62,650 bases of DNA, taken from Anaerolineae bacterium. GTDB lineage: Bacteria; Chloroflexota; Anaerolineae; Promineifilales; Promineifilaceae. The notes beneath the pieces are model-generated. The model was not told where the DNA came from, ran no database searches, and saw only the letters and a program-made list of their open reading frames with translations. Every line of letters starts with the position of its first letter. Position 1 is the stretch's first letter. Shown piece by piece: positions 16,670-24,324 of this stretch. The DNA lies in contig SLGK01000156.1 of assembly GCA_007123775.1 (NCBI GenBank), positions 1-62,650 on the forward strand, read 5' to 3'. The translations under genes were made by a program, and so were the position numbers.

Positions 16670-16716
16670 ATGAATTATGAATTACGAATTATGAATGGAA
16701 ACTCGTAATTCATAAT
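16670..16716. repeat. AT-rich tandem repeat hairpin between dhaL and dhaK
   Basis: Units of AATTATGA/AATTACGA form arms ATTATGAATTACGAATTATG and CGTAATTCATAAT with a GGAAACT loop. It lies 5 bases before the dhaK stop. Confidence 0.75.
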
Positions 16717-16721
16717 GGCTC

Positions 16722-17795
16722 TTACGCGCCCCACCGTAAGCCAGGGGTGTTGACGGGTGCGTCCCAGAATTTGAGAATTTCTTCGTCTGCTTTGAGCAAG
16801 GTGATGGAACAGCCCTGCATTTCTAGTGAGGTGATGTAGGGGCCGATCAAATTGCGCACAATTTTGATGCCTTTACCTTCACAAATCTCAACCAGTTTGC
16901 GGTAAACTGCGTATAGTTCGGCAACAGGCGTGCCACCCATGCTGTTTACAAAAGCAATGACTTCATCGCCTGACTGGAATGGTTCGTCAACCAGGTCTTT
17001 CTCGACCCACTCACCACTGGCGTTGTCCCATTCGCGCACGGTGCGGCTGTAGGGGCCATCGTCGATGATTTCGAGGGCCAGGGCTTCGGTAATCTCGTCG
17101 GCAGTCATCATTTTGGCACGCTTTTGGCCAGGTTCGCCATGAATACCGATGCCGATTTCGATTTCGTCGTCACCGAGGTCAAAGGTGGGCTTGCCGGCGG
17201 CAGGCACGATGCAGGAGGTAATAGCCATGCCCATAGAACGGCCGTATTGATTCACCTTGCGACAGAGATCGGCACACTGCTCCAGGCTGTAACCAGCTTC
17301 GGCAGCCGCGCCTACAATCTTTTCCGCCAAAACAGTTGTACCAACACCACGACGGCCGGCCGTGTACAGGCTATCCTTTACAGCTACGTCATCATCAATC
17401 AGTATTGACTGAACTTTAATGCCGTCTGCAAAAGCCAACTCTGCGGCCGTTTCAAAGTTCAGTACGTCGCCCGTGTAATTCTTCACCAGGAAGAGAACGC
17501 CAGCACCGCCATCAACCGCTTTGGCGCACTCATACATCTGGTCTGGCGTCGGGGAGGTGAAAACCTCACCGGGACAGGCACCATCTAACATGCCCATACC
17601 TACAAAACCGCCGTGCATTGGCTCGTGGCCGCTGCCGCCGCCCGATACCAAAGCGACCTTGCCTTGCACTGGTGCATCGGCCCGTACCACAAAGTTCGGC
17701 TCATAATGGACCGTGAGTACATCAGGATGCGCCGCAGCCATGCCTTCTAACTGCTCTTTGACCACATCATCTATGGCGTTTATCAGTTTTTTCAT
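16722..17795 (-). CDS. dhaK: Dihydroxyacetone kinase substrate-binding subunit DhaK
   Basis: This 357-residue subunit binds dihydroxyacetone covalently as a hemiaminal on a histidine and transfers phosphate from DhaL to give dihydroxyacetone phosphate. The substrate pocket [16 protein letters not shown] is at 51-66 and the covalent His219 sits in [12 protein letters not shown], aligning with His218 of E. coli. The start is taken at the ATG at 17795 (GGAG 11 bases upstream); an upstream in-frame start at 17852 lies in the glpF-dhaK gap and lacks conservation. Length agrees with E. coli DhaK (356). glpF precedes it by 83 bases. PTS-type rather than ATP-dependent Dha kinase is indicated by the separate dhaL and dhaM. 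Confidence 0.97.
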   Translation of the reverse strand: MKKLINAIDDVVKEQLEGMAAAHPDVLTVHYEPNFVVRADAPVQGKVALVSGGGSGHEPMHGGFVGMGMLDGACPGEVFTSPTPDQMYECAKAVDGGAGVLFLVKNYTGDVLNFETAAELAFADGIKVQSILIDDDVAVKDSLYTAGRRGVGTTVLAEKIVGAAAEAGYSLEQCADLCRKVNQYGRSMGMAITSCIVPAAGKPTFDLGDDEIEIGIGIHGEPGQKRAKMMTADEITEALALEIIDDGPYSRTVREWDNASGEWVEKDLVDEPFQSGDEVIAFVNSMGGTPVAELYAVYRKLVEICEGKGIKIVRNLIGPYITSLEMQGCSITLLKADEEILKFWDAPVNTPGLRWGA

Positions 17796-17878
17796 CTTGT
17801 TGTTGACTCCTTCACCCAGATTCAGAGATGCCGACTTACGGACAGTCAGCATCTCTAAACCAAGTGGTTCTATTTATT

Positions 17879-18604
17879 TTAGAATACCAGTCGCCAAATC
17901 AGGGCACCCAACACACCGCCGACCAGGGGCGCAACCACCGGAATCCAGCCGTAGCCCCAATCAGAGTCGCCTTTGCCCGCAATGGGCAGAATGGCGTGGG
18001 CAATACGCGGACCGAGGTCACGAGCCGGGTTAATGGCGTAGCCTGTGGGACCACCAAGCGAGAGGCCAATGCCCCAAACCAACGCACCAACCAGGTACGG
18101 GCCTAAGCCAACAGCCGGGCTGCCATCGGTAGCACCGCTAAAGATAGCGCCAACACCAATGAGCAGAACCATTGTACCGATTACCTCAGTTACGATGTTC
18201 CAGGGCGTATCCCGAATCGCAGGGGCCGTGCAGTGAACGGCCAGTTTGAGGCCGGGGTCTTCGGTGGCTTCCCAATGACGGTAGTAGGCCAGGAAGACGA
18301 TGATAGCCCCAGTAAAGGCACCGGCTATTTCGGCCAACATTGTCATAATGGCTTGACCAGGCGTGTATACATCTAACATCAGCCACTTGCCAATGGTAAC
18401 GGCCGGGTTAATATCAGCCTGCGGAGCACCGGCGGAAATGGCGACGAAAACGCCAATCATAACCGCCATGGCCCAGCCTGTGGTTATGACAATCCAGCCG
18501 CCGTTCTGGCCTTTGGATTTATTGAGCAGTACGTTAGCAACAACGCCATTACCCAAAATGATCAGGAACATCGTTCCCAGAAATTCACCAAGTAAGTTAT
18601 CCAT
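17879..18604 (-). CDS. glpF: Glycerol facilitator (aquaglyceroporin)
   Basis: This 241-residue MIP-family channel lets glycerol, and probably dihydroxyacetone, diffuse across the inner membrane. The two half-helix signatures are INPAVTIGKWL (Asn66-Pro67-Ala68) and INPARDLGPRI (Asn192-Pro193-Ala194). The Asp after NPAR is the usual mark of aquaglyceroporins as opposed to water-selective channels. Six hydrophobic segments are evident (about 5-27, 37-58, 83-106, 134-156, 165-185, 218-240). The ATG at 18604 follows ACAGGAGAGGAAAAA, a strong ribosome site. It is the first gene of the dha-glp run after the long leader at 18605-19276. It is shorter than E. coli GlpF (281), mostly through shorter loops. 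Confidence 0.95.
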   Translation of the reverse strand: MDNLLGEFLGTMFLIILGNGVVANVLLNKSKGQNGGWIVITTGWAMAVMIGVFVAISAGAPQADINPAVTIGKWLMLDVYTPGQAIMTMLAEIAGAFTGAIIVFLAYYRHWEATEDPGLKLAVHCTAPAIRDTPWNIVTEVIGTMVLLIGVGAIFSGATDGSPAVGLGPYLVGALVWGIGLSLGGPTGYAINPARDLGPRIAHAILPIAGKGDSDWGYGWIPVVAPLVGGVLGALIWRLVF

Positions 18605-18986
18605 TTTTTCCTCTCCTGTAATAGAGTCTATGGTTGGCTACCGGGTCACGGCGGGCCTTACCCTGCCTGCAATCCCAGCAGCTAAAAAGTAAAATAGTGA
18701 AACACATCATGTAAACGTTCTGTTCGCGCTATGGTTCTCTTTCAGGTCTACCATCTGTGCGCCCGGTTAAACTCGTACCTGCCTTATCTGTTCTACCAAT
18801 CGCTATCCTCCTTTTCTAAAACGAACTAAGGGATTTAGTCAGGCTGGAGCCAACAAAAAAAGTAACCTGTCAGTCGTTGAGCAGCCTTAGCAGCCGCCAT
18901 GACTGAGGTATTCCATCAGTGGCCGAATTAATGATGATGCAAACAAGATGGGTGCTGTATTTATCGCTTGCTGCGACCTGCGGGGC

Positions 18987-19010
18987 ATGGACAAATTGAA
19001 GTCTGTCCAT
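18987..19010. promoter_or_regulatory. Inverted repeat in the glpF leader
   Basis: ATGGACA and TGTCCAT are perfect complements separated by 10 bases. The spacing suits either a dimeric regulator or a 7-bp RNA stem. Confidence 0.45.
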
Positions 19011-19121
19011 TTCAGCTTGCATTTGGCCATCGTGGGAAACAGCCTCCTCTACCCGAATGTAACTCGTGAACCTTGCCCCAAAGATGCTTTGGTTAAAGGT
19101 TGCGGTTGATAAAATTAACGG

Positions 19122-19135
19122 TAGATTAAAATCTA
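19122..19135. promoter_or_regulatory. Small palindrome near the presumed transcription start
   Basis: TAGATT and AATCTA with a 2-base centre overlap the predicted start point of the candidate promoter, a typical place for a repressor operator. Confidence 0.3.
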
Positions 19136-19140
19136 ACAGT

Positions 19141-19168
19141 ATGATAGGAGAAATTTCCTAGCAAGCAA
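19141..19168 (-). promoter_or_regulatory. Candidate sigma-70-type promoter for the dha-glp operon
   Basis: On the minus strand, TTGCTT (19163-19168) and TATCAT (19141-19146) are 16 bases apart. The -10 is 5/6 to consensus and the -35 only 3/6, as expected for an activator-dependent promoter. The two operator-like sites lie about 58 and 89 bases upstream of the inferred start. Confidence 0.35.
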
Positions 19169-19183
19169 GCGGAGGACCAATTT

Positions 19184-19200
19184 TGTTGCAAGCTGAAACA
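19184..19200. promoter_or_regulatory. Operator-like site 2 (TGTTTC-N5-GCAACA)
   Basis: On the minus strand it reads TGTTTCAGCTTGCAACA, an imperfect 6-5-6 inverted repeat sharing the TGT-N11-ACA frame with site 1. Its centre is 31 bp from that of site 1, about three helical turns. Confidence 0.5.
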
Positions 19201-19214
19201 AAATAGGCACGTAA

Positions 19215-19231
19215 TGTTTCGATTTGAAACA
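19215..19231. promoter_or_regulatory. Operator-like site 1 (TGTTTC-N5-GAAACA)
   Basis: This is a perfect 6-5-6 inverted repeat, TGTTTC and GAAACA, 45 bases after the dhaR stop. Its TGT-N11-ACA frame resembles the TGT-N10-ACA sites of Fis-type activators, and the adjacent gene encodes such a regulator. Confidence 0.55.
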
Positions 19232-19276
19232 TTTTCGGTTCTTGTAAGTCACGTCGAAAGGAGATTTGAGGCAAAC

Positions 19277-21295
19277 TTAGGCGGTAGATTGGCTGAAACC
19301 AACTTGCTCTTTTCTAAAATCATCGGCGGAGATATTAAAACGCTTCATTTTGCGCCACAGTGTCGTACGGCTGATGTTCAAGCATTGGGCCATTTCACCG
19401 ATATGTCCCTGACAGGCCCAACCAGCTCTAATAATCGCTTTCCGCTCCGCTTCGGCAATAGAAATAATAGGTTGCGGCTGGGGTGAGGTGGCTACCATAA
19501 CCCGACCACTGCGCACCATCTCCGGCAGATCAAGTGGACGAATGATGCCGTCATGACTGTGATAGCGGGCACGCTCAAGCACGTTTTCTAGCTCACGGAC
19601 GTTACCCGGCCAGGGATAGCGATACAAGATGGACATAACGTCTTCGTCAATATAATAATCTGTGGCTGACTCTTGTCCATCCAGGCGATCTAAGAAGCGT
19701 TTGGCCAGTCGGGGAACATCCTCCAACCGATCACGTAAAGGGGGTATCTTGATGTTGAAAATATTGAAACGGTAGTATAGCTGGCCCAGGAAATTTTCTT
19801 CAGCCACAGCCCGTTCTAAGTCGGCCGAAGAAGCGGCGATAATGCGCACGTCAACGGGAATCGGTTTGGTACCGCCGATACGCATGACCGTGCCCGTTTC
19901 GATAATTTGCAGGAGGGCGGCCTGCATTTCGAGAGACAGACTTTCAACCTGCCCGAGGAAAAGGGTACCACCATCGGCTAACTCAAATTTACTGAGCCGA
20001 CTATCTCTGGCACGAACTTTTTCAAAACCCAAAAACTCTTGGGCCATCAGGCTGTGGGGAATTGCCCGGCAGTTGATCGCGATAAACGGCCGATTGGCCC
20101 GGTCGCTGGTATTGTGGATAGCGCGGGCCAGATGGTGCTTACCCACGCCGCCTTCGCCCCGCAGCAAAACGGCGGCCGTACCGCGGGCAGCCGCCCGGGC
20201 CTGGCGCAGCACCCGCAGCATGGTAGGCGATTCAGCCGATAAATCGTCAAACGTGAGCGTTGGCTGGTTGTGGCGCCGGGCACTAACCAGTTGATCCTTC
20301 TGGTCAGACGGCGTAAGGATGGCCATGTAGCCAACGGGGCTGGCGCTGCCTTCGGCAATGGGGTGCAAACTGGCCATGGTGTTAAGGGAACGGCCGTTTA
20401 CCGACAGCGTTGTTTCGGCATTGGCCAGGCTGCGATGCGAGCGCACTGCCTCCTGCCACAGAACAGGCAGCGGCAATACAAACGAAAGGGGCTGTCCCAG
20501 CACAGTAGGTGCCGATAAGCCAAACATCCGGCAGGCCGCCGAATTAAAAAGCGTCACCCTATCATCACTATCCCAGGCAATGACTGCTTCATCAATCAAC
20601 TCCAGCACCGTGTTGACTTCAGTCAGGCGTAGATTGGCTTCTTCTAAATAAAGGTTTGCTTGAAGCTGATTGTTCAGCGCTCGCGTCACGCCCGATATGA
20701 GGGCCAGGGTATGGGATGTAGCCGTCTCCGCCGGGCCAACAATACTGAGCGTACCAATAACGCGTCCTCTTGCTTCATGAATGGTAGCGGCCGTCGTGGT
20801 CAGGTGATGCAGCGAATGAAAGTAATGCTCTGGTCCCACCACCTGTACCGGCATCGTTAGGCGCAGCGTCAGCGCCAGCGCATTGGTACCCAAATAGCTT
20901 TCTGACCAATAAGCGCCCGGCCCTAGATTCAACTCGTCAACCAACCCCATCCCGCTAACATCCCCCAAAATGCTCAACACACAAGCCGTCTTATCGGTCA
21001 GCAAAATGGCACAATCTGACCCTTCGATAAACTGGTAGATGTCCTCCAGGTAGGGCAGCGCAACGGAGATAAGGTTTTCTTGAGAACGAAGCAAGACGGA
21101 GAGTGATTGATCGCGCAAGCGGGTAGGGCGCGGGGCAATTTGAGCATCAAGCCGGGCCGCGCAGCGCTGCCACGACTCAATCACAGCCGGGTCTAACAGC
21201 AGGCCAGGCGGCGCATGAACCTCATTTTTTGTGACAAACGTCTGCCACACTTGCCGTAAAGCTGCTTGTTGCACCGGGTAACCAACAGGCTGCAT
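19277..21295 (-). CDS. dhaR: DhaR-like transcriptional activator with degenerate AAA+ motifs
   Basis: This 672-residue regulator lies upstream of the dha-glp genes on the same strand. The N-terminal region to about residue 190 is a GAF-type sensor as in DhaR/AcoR (WSESYLGTNALALTL, HYFHSLHHLTTTAATIHEARGRVIGTLSIVG). A PAS-like domain spans about 225-330. The AAA+ domain spans about 345-590, and a Fis-type helix-turn-helix ends the protein (GHIGEMAQCLNISRTTLWRKMKRF, about 632-660). Walker A is RGEGGVGK (379-386). The GAFTGA loop that contacts sigma-54 is absent (about 427-432), and the Walker B acids are replaced (LFLGQV at 445-450, usually LFLDEI). It therefore probably does not hydrolyse ATP to activate sigma-54. 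E. coli DhaR works at a sigma-70 promoter and senses DhaK and DhaL, a fitting model. ATG at 21295. Confidence 0.88.
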   Translation of the reverse strand: MQPVGYPVQQAALRQVWQTFVTKNEVHAPPGLLLDPAVIESWQRCAARLDAQIAPRPTRLRDQSLSVLLRSQENLISVALPYLEDIYQFIEGSDCAILLTDKTACVLSILGDVSGMGLVDELNLGPGAYWSESYLGTNALALTLRLTMPVQVVGPEHYFHSLHHLTTTAATIHEARGRVIGTLSIVGPAETATSHTLALISGVTRALNNQLQANLYLEEANLRLTEVNTVLELIDEAVIAWDSDDRVTLFNSAACRMFGLSAPTVLGQPLSFVLPLPVLWQEAVRSHRSLANAETTLSVNGRSLNTMASLHPIAEGSASPVGYMAILTPSDQKDQLVSARRHNQPTLTFDDLSAESPTMLRVLRQARAAARGTAAVLLRGEGGVGKHHLARAIHNTSDRANRPFIAINCRAIPHSLMAQEFLGFEKVRARDSRLSKFELADGGTLFLGQVESLSLEMQAALLQIIETGTVMRIGGTKPIPVDVRIIAASSADLERAVAEENFLGQLYYRFNIFNIKIPPLRDRLEDVPRLAKRFLDRLDGQESATDYYIDEDVMSILYRYPWPGNVRELENVLERARYHSHDGIIRPLDLPEMVRSGRVMVATSPQPQPIISIAEAERKAIIRAGWACQGHIGEMAQCLNISRTTLWRKMKRFNISADDFRKEQVGFSQSTA

Positions 21296-21541
21296 CAGGT
21301 TACATCCCTTGACCTAATAAGAAAGTGACAAATAGCTCTTACCAAAGCGGCCATAAACCGTTATACTTTATGATGTGATTCAAGGCCTTCAAGATTCTGA
21401 GTGATTTACCTATATGCGTCAGGTTTGGCTGTTTGCATTTAGCGTCCTACGCACGGCTGGTCATCAAAGCTCTGAATTCCCAAAGAGCCAGCAATCCCAA
21501 TTACTAATCTAGCCTATATAAAGTTTATCAAGGAGGTAGCC

Positions 21542-22801
21542 ATGCGCAAGCAGAATGTTCTGGGTGTTATTTTGGGAGGCGGTGCCGGCACGCGCTTATT
21601 TCCTCTGACGCGAGACCGGGCCAAACCGGCCGTGCCATTGGCTGGCAAGTACCGTTTGATCGATATTCCCATGAGCAACTGTCTGAATTCAGGCATCAAC
21701 AAAATCGCTATTCTAACCCAGTTCAATTCCGTCTCGCTCCATCGTCACATCTACCGTACCTATAATCGAGATATGTTTACCCGGGGTTGGGTGCAGGTTC
21801 TGGCTGCTGAGCAAACCCCTTATAGCGACCAATGGTATCAGGGAACGGCCGATGCCGTGCGCCAACAGATTGTGGAAATCAAGTCGGCTGATAGTGACTA
21901 TGCCATTGTGCTGGCTGGCGACCACCTTTACCGCATGGATTATCAAGAGTATATCCAACACCACATCGACAGTGGAGCCGACATTACCATTGGGGTGCTG
22001 CCGGTAGACCGGGAAAGCGCGTCGGCTTTTGGCATTTTGAAGATGGATGAAAGCGGCCGTATTACCGAGTTCACCGAAAAACCGAAAACCGACGAAGCCC
22101 TGGCCGGTTTTGAAAGCGGCGATAATCCCGCCAAACCTTACATGGCCTCGATGGGCATTTACGTCTTTAACACTAGCAAACTGCTACACTTGCTCGAAAA
22201 AGATGACGGCACCGACTTTGGCCACCACATCATCCCCAACGCTATTGGCAACTACAACGTCGTCGGCTACCCCTTCGAGGGCTATTGGGAAGACATTGGA
22301 ACGATTCGCCGCTTTTATGAGGTCAACCTGGACATGGCCTCGCCTTTGCCCAAGTTCAACCTGTACGATCCCAAACGACCGATCTACACCCGCCCCCGCT
22401 TCTTGCCCGGCTCCAAAGTTGAAGGCGGCACCCTCCACAACGTGCTGCTGGCCGACGGCGGTCGCATCCAGGAAGCCACCATTCGCCACACGGTGGTAGG
22501 ACTGCGCAGCATTGTGGCCAGCGGCTGCCAGATTCAACGGGCCGTTCTCATGGGGGCCGATTTCTATGAAACGGAAGCTGACCGGGCCGAAAACCGCAAC
22601 CTGGGTCAACCAGACATCGGCATTGGCGCCGGCTCAGTCATTGAATCGGCCATCGTAGACAAGAATGCTCGCCTGGGCAGTCAGGTCATTATTCGCGGCA
22701 TCCCTGACCGGCCTGACGGGGATCATGACAACTGGTACGCACGGGATGGGATCGTGATTGTGCCGAAGGGTGCAATTATTCCCGACGGCACTGTAATTTA
22801 G
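21542..22801 (+). CDS. glgC: Glucose-1-phosphate adenylyltransferase
   Basis: This 419-residue ADP-glucose pyrophosphorylase makes ADP-glucose for glycogen synthesis. The N-terminal nucleotide loop ILGGGAGTRLFPLTRDRAKP, then KYRLIDIPMSNCLNSGI, LAGDHLYRMDY and FTEKPK are diagnostic. The C-terminal third is a left-handed beta-helix with hexapeptide-like repeats (about 295-410). The ATG at 21542 sits behind AAGGAGGTAGCC, a near-perfect ribosome site, and TATATAA at 21515-21521 is a possible -10. It is divergent from dhaR across 246 bp and converges on the CAP-LysM gene with 5 bp between stops. No other glycogen gene is in the window. Confidence 0.96.
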   Translation: MRKQNVLGVILGGGAGTRLFPLTRDRAKPAVPLAGKYRLIDIPMSNCLNSGINKIAILTQFNSVSLHRHIYRTYNRDMFTRGWVQVLAAEQTPYSDQWYQGTADAVRQQIVEIKSADSDYAIVLAGDHLYRMDYQEYIQHHIDSGADITIGVLPVDRESASAFGILKMDESGRITEFTEKPKTDEALAGFESGDNPAKPYMASMGIYVFNTSKLLHLLEKDDGTDFGHHIIPNAIGNYNVVGYPFEGYWEDIGTIRRFYEVNLDMASPLPKFNLYDPKRPIYTRPRFLPGSKVEGGTLHNVLLADGGRIQEATIRHTVVGLRSIVASGCQIQRAVLMGADFYETEADRAENRNLGQPDIGIGAGSVIESAIVDKNARLGSQVIIRGIPDRPDGDHDNWYARDGIVIVPKGAIIPDGTVI

Positions 22802-22806
22802 TGAGG

Positions 22807-24144
22807 TTATGCTTCGCGGCGGACCATGATAGCAGCCACGCCGGCCAGCAGGGCCAGGCCCACGCTGATGACGATGGTGCCGGTGGTAATCAGATCGCCA
22901 CTCAGGGCATTGGCCAGAGTTTGCGTGTTAGGCGTGGGGGTTACGGTAGGGACAACGGCCGTTTCAGGCACAACAAAGCCACTCAGCTCGGCGGCAGCGG
23001 GTGAGGGTGTTAGCGTAGGCGTGCCGGTCGGAACGGCCGTGGCCGTAGCCGTCGGTGGGGGGAGCGTCGCCGTAGGCAGCGGGGTGGGGGCCACAATCAA
23101 TAACTCCTGCCCAATCGACAGCACCACATCTTGCGTCAGGTTATTAAAGGCCAGCAACGCTTCCAGCGACAGCCGGTGCTGAATGGCAATCGACCAGAGC
23201 GTATCACCGCTGCGGACCCGATAAGTCACGCGCGGCGTTGGCGTAGGGGGCGGTGATTCCCCGGGGGCCAGCCGCACCCGCAGTTCCTGGCCCGGCTGCA
23301 AGATCGACTCCTCTGTCAGCCCGTTGAGCCAGTAAAGCTCAGCCAGCGGAATCGAATACAACGAGGCAATCTCCCAGGCGGTCTGGCCGCGCCGAACGGT
23401 ATGGGTAGTGGGTGGCGTAGGCGTAGGCATCCCTTCCGGCAGTTGAATGATCAACTCGTCGCCGGGCTGAATAACGGCCGTTTCATCCAACCCATTCAAT
23501 CGCAGCAAATCCACCAACTCAATCTCATAGCGGGCGGCAATGGCCCAGGCCGTCTGCCCCGCCTGTACCGTGTGGACAATTGAGCCATCCTCACGCGGTT
23601 CACTGATTTGTATCGGGGTCACAATGAGCGGCTGGCTGCGCTGGCCCTGGCCTGACGGCGGCGCGGGCAGGTTGCCAGGCGTGCCCATCACCATCACGTA
23701 GAAGTTCTGGCCATGCCCCTGGGCAAAGCCAATACCCACATGAACGTAGCGGCTAGAAGTCATGCTGTTGAGGTGAACGGCGCTGTTTTGCCACCAGATA
23801 ACGCCCTGGCGCGGCGTGAGGTCAGTACCGCCAACGATATTCTCGCTAGCGAAGCCCTGGTAGCCCGCAGCGGTAGCCCGGCTCTGCGGCGTCGAACCGC
23901 CCGCTCCAGTATGACTGTAGGTGGACGTACTGGCCATCCAGTTGGCATGATTTTGAGCGGCTGCGGCCAGGGCTGCATTATATTCAAAGGGATGTTGGCC
24001 GTATGAAGCCCGTACCTGATTGACCAGGGCCACAATTTGACTTTGCGGGTCTTGGGCAACGGCCGTTGCTGTTGGCCGCAAGCTGCCTATTAACCCCAGC
24101 ACCAAAAGCAACAGCAGCCCTTTCCACATCATCTGACGCATCAT
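22807..24144 (-). CDS. CAP-domain protein with three LysM repeats, membrane-anchored
   Basis: This 445-residue exported cell-surface protein starts with a signal peptide (KGLLLLLVLGLIGSLRPTATAVA). A CAP/SCP domain follows at about 35-160 (VALVNQVRASYGQHPFEYNAALAAAAQNHANWM; TYSHTGAGG; ENIVGG; WWQNSAVHLNSM). Three LysM modules follow at about 190-240, 246-292 and 302-348 (VQAGQTAWAIAARY, VRRGQTAWEIASLY, VRSGDTLWSIAIQH), which bind peptidoglycan-type glycans. A Pro/Thr-rich spacer and a C-terminal hydrophobic helix with a basic tail (VISVGLALLAGVAAIMVRREA) would hold it at the membrane. The ATG at 24144 follows GGGG; a TTG at 24153 is less likely. Bacterial CAP proteins have no settled activity. 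Confidence 0.9.
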   Translation of the reverse strand: MMRQMMWKGLLLLLVLGLIGSLRPTATAVAQDPQSQIVALVNQVRASYGQHPFEYNAALAAAAQNHANWMASTSTYSHTGAGGSTPQSRATAAGYQGFASENIVGGTDLTPRQGVIWWQNSAVHLNSMTSSRYVHVGIGFAQGHGQNFYVMVMGTPGNLPAPPSGQGQRSQPLIVTPIQISEPREDGSIVHTVQAGQTAWAIAARYEIELVDLLRLNGLDETAVIQPGDELIIQLPEGMPTPTPPTTHTVRRGQTAWEIASLYSIPLAELYWLNGLTEESILQPGQELRVRLAPGESPPPTPTPRVTYRVRSGDTLWSIAIQHRLSLEALLAFNNLTQDVVLSIGQELLIVAPTPLPTATLPPPTATATAVPTGTPTLTPSPAAAELSGFVVPETAVVPTVTPTPNTQTLANALSGDLITTGTIVISVGLALLAGVAAIMVRREA

Positions 24145-24230
24145 AGACCCCAACTATAGCAAGAAGCGCGACGGCGTACAAAGAGGGTTAACCGCTGCTC
24201 ACCTAAATTGCCGAATTGTTGATAATAGGG

Positions 24231-24298
24231 AAAATTGGGTAGCGTAGGGCGTAGGGCGTAGGGAGTTGTCGTTACGGCCTACGCACTACGTAAATTTT
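24231..24298. repeat. Tandem GTAGGGC array with inverted flanks
   Basis: GTAGCGTAGGGCGTAGGGCGT faces CCTACGCACTACG, with AAAATT and AAATTTT closing the outer ends. It lies 26 bases before the ATG of the isoaspartyl peptidase gene. Confidence 0.75.
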
Positions 24299-24324
24299 CC
24301 TACTTTTCCACGGAGGTTAACAAC

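Larger units (their letters stand above)
18605..19276 (-). promoter_or_regulatory. 672-bp non-coding leader upstream of glpF
   Basis: There is no plausible protein-coding gene of normal size here. Reading in the transcription direction (from 19276 down) it holds two 17-bp operator-like sites, a possible promoter, a small palindrome at the presumed start site, then about 500 bases of probable 5' leader with an inverted repeat at 18987-19010. I recognise no known riboswitch. Confidence 0.6.

Noticed and set aside
18747-18905. Attenuator-type terminator before the T-run in the glpF leader
   Set aside because: Only a 6-base stem (TCAGTC/GACTGA) with a long loop, several bases away from the T-run; too weak.
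18605-19276. Known riboswitch (cobalamin, TPP, glycine, cyclic-di-GMP) in the glpF leader
   Set aside because: None of the conserved core boxes could be found by eye.
19277-21295. Sigma-54-dependent activator of the NtrC type
   Set aside because: GAFTGA and the Walker B acids are missing, and no -24/-12 element was seen before glpF.
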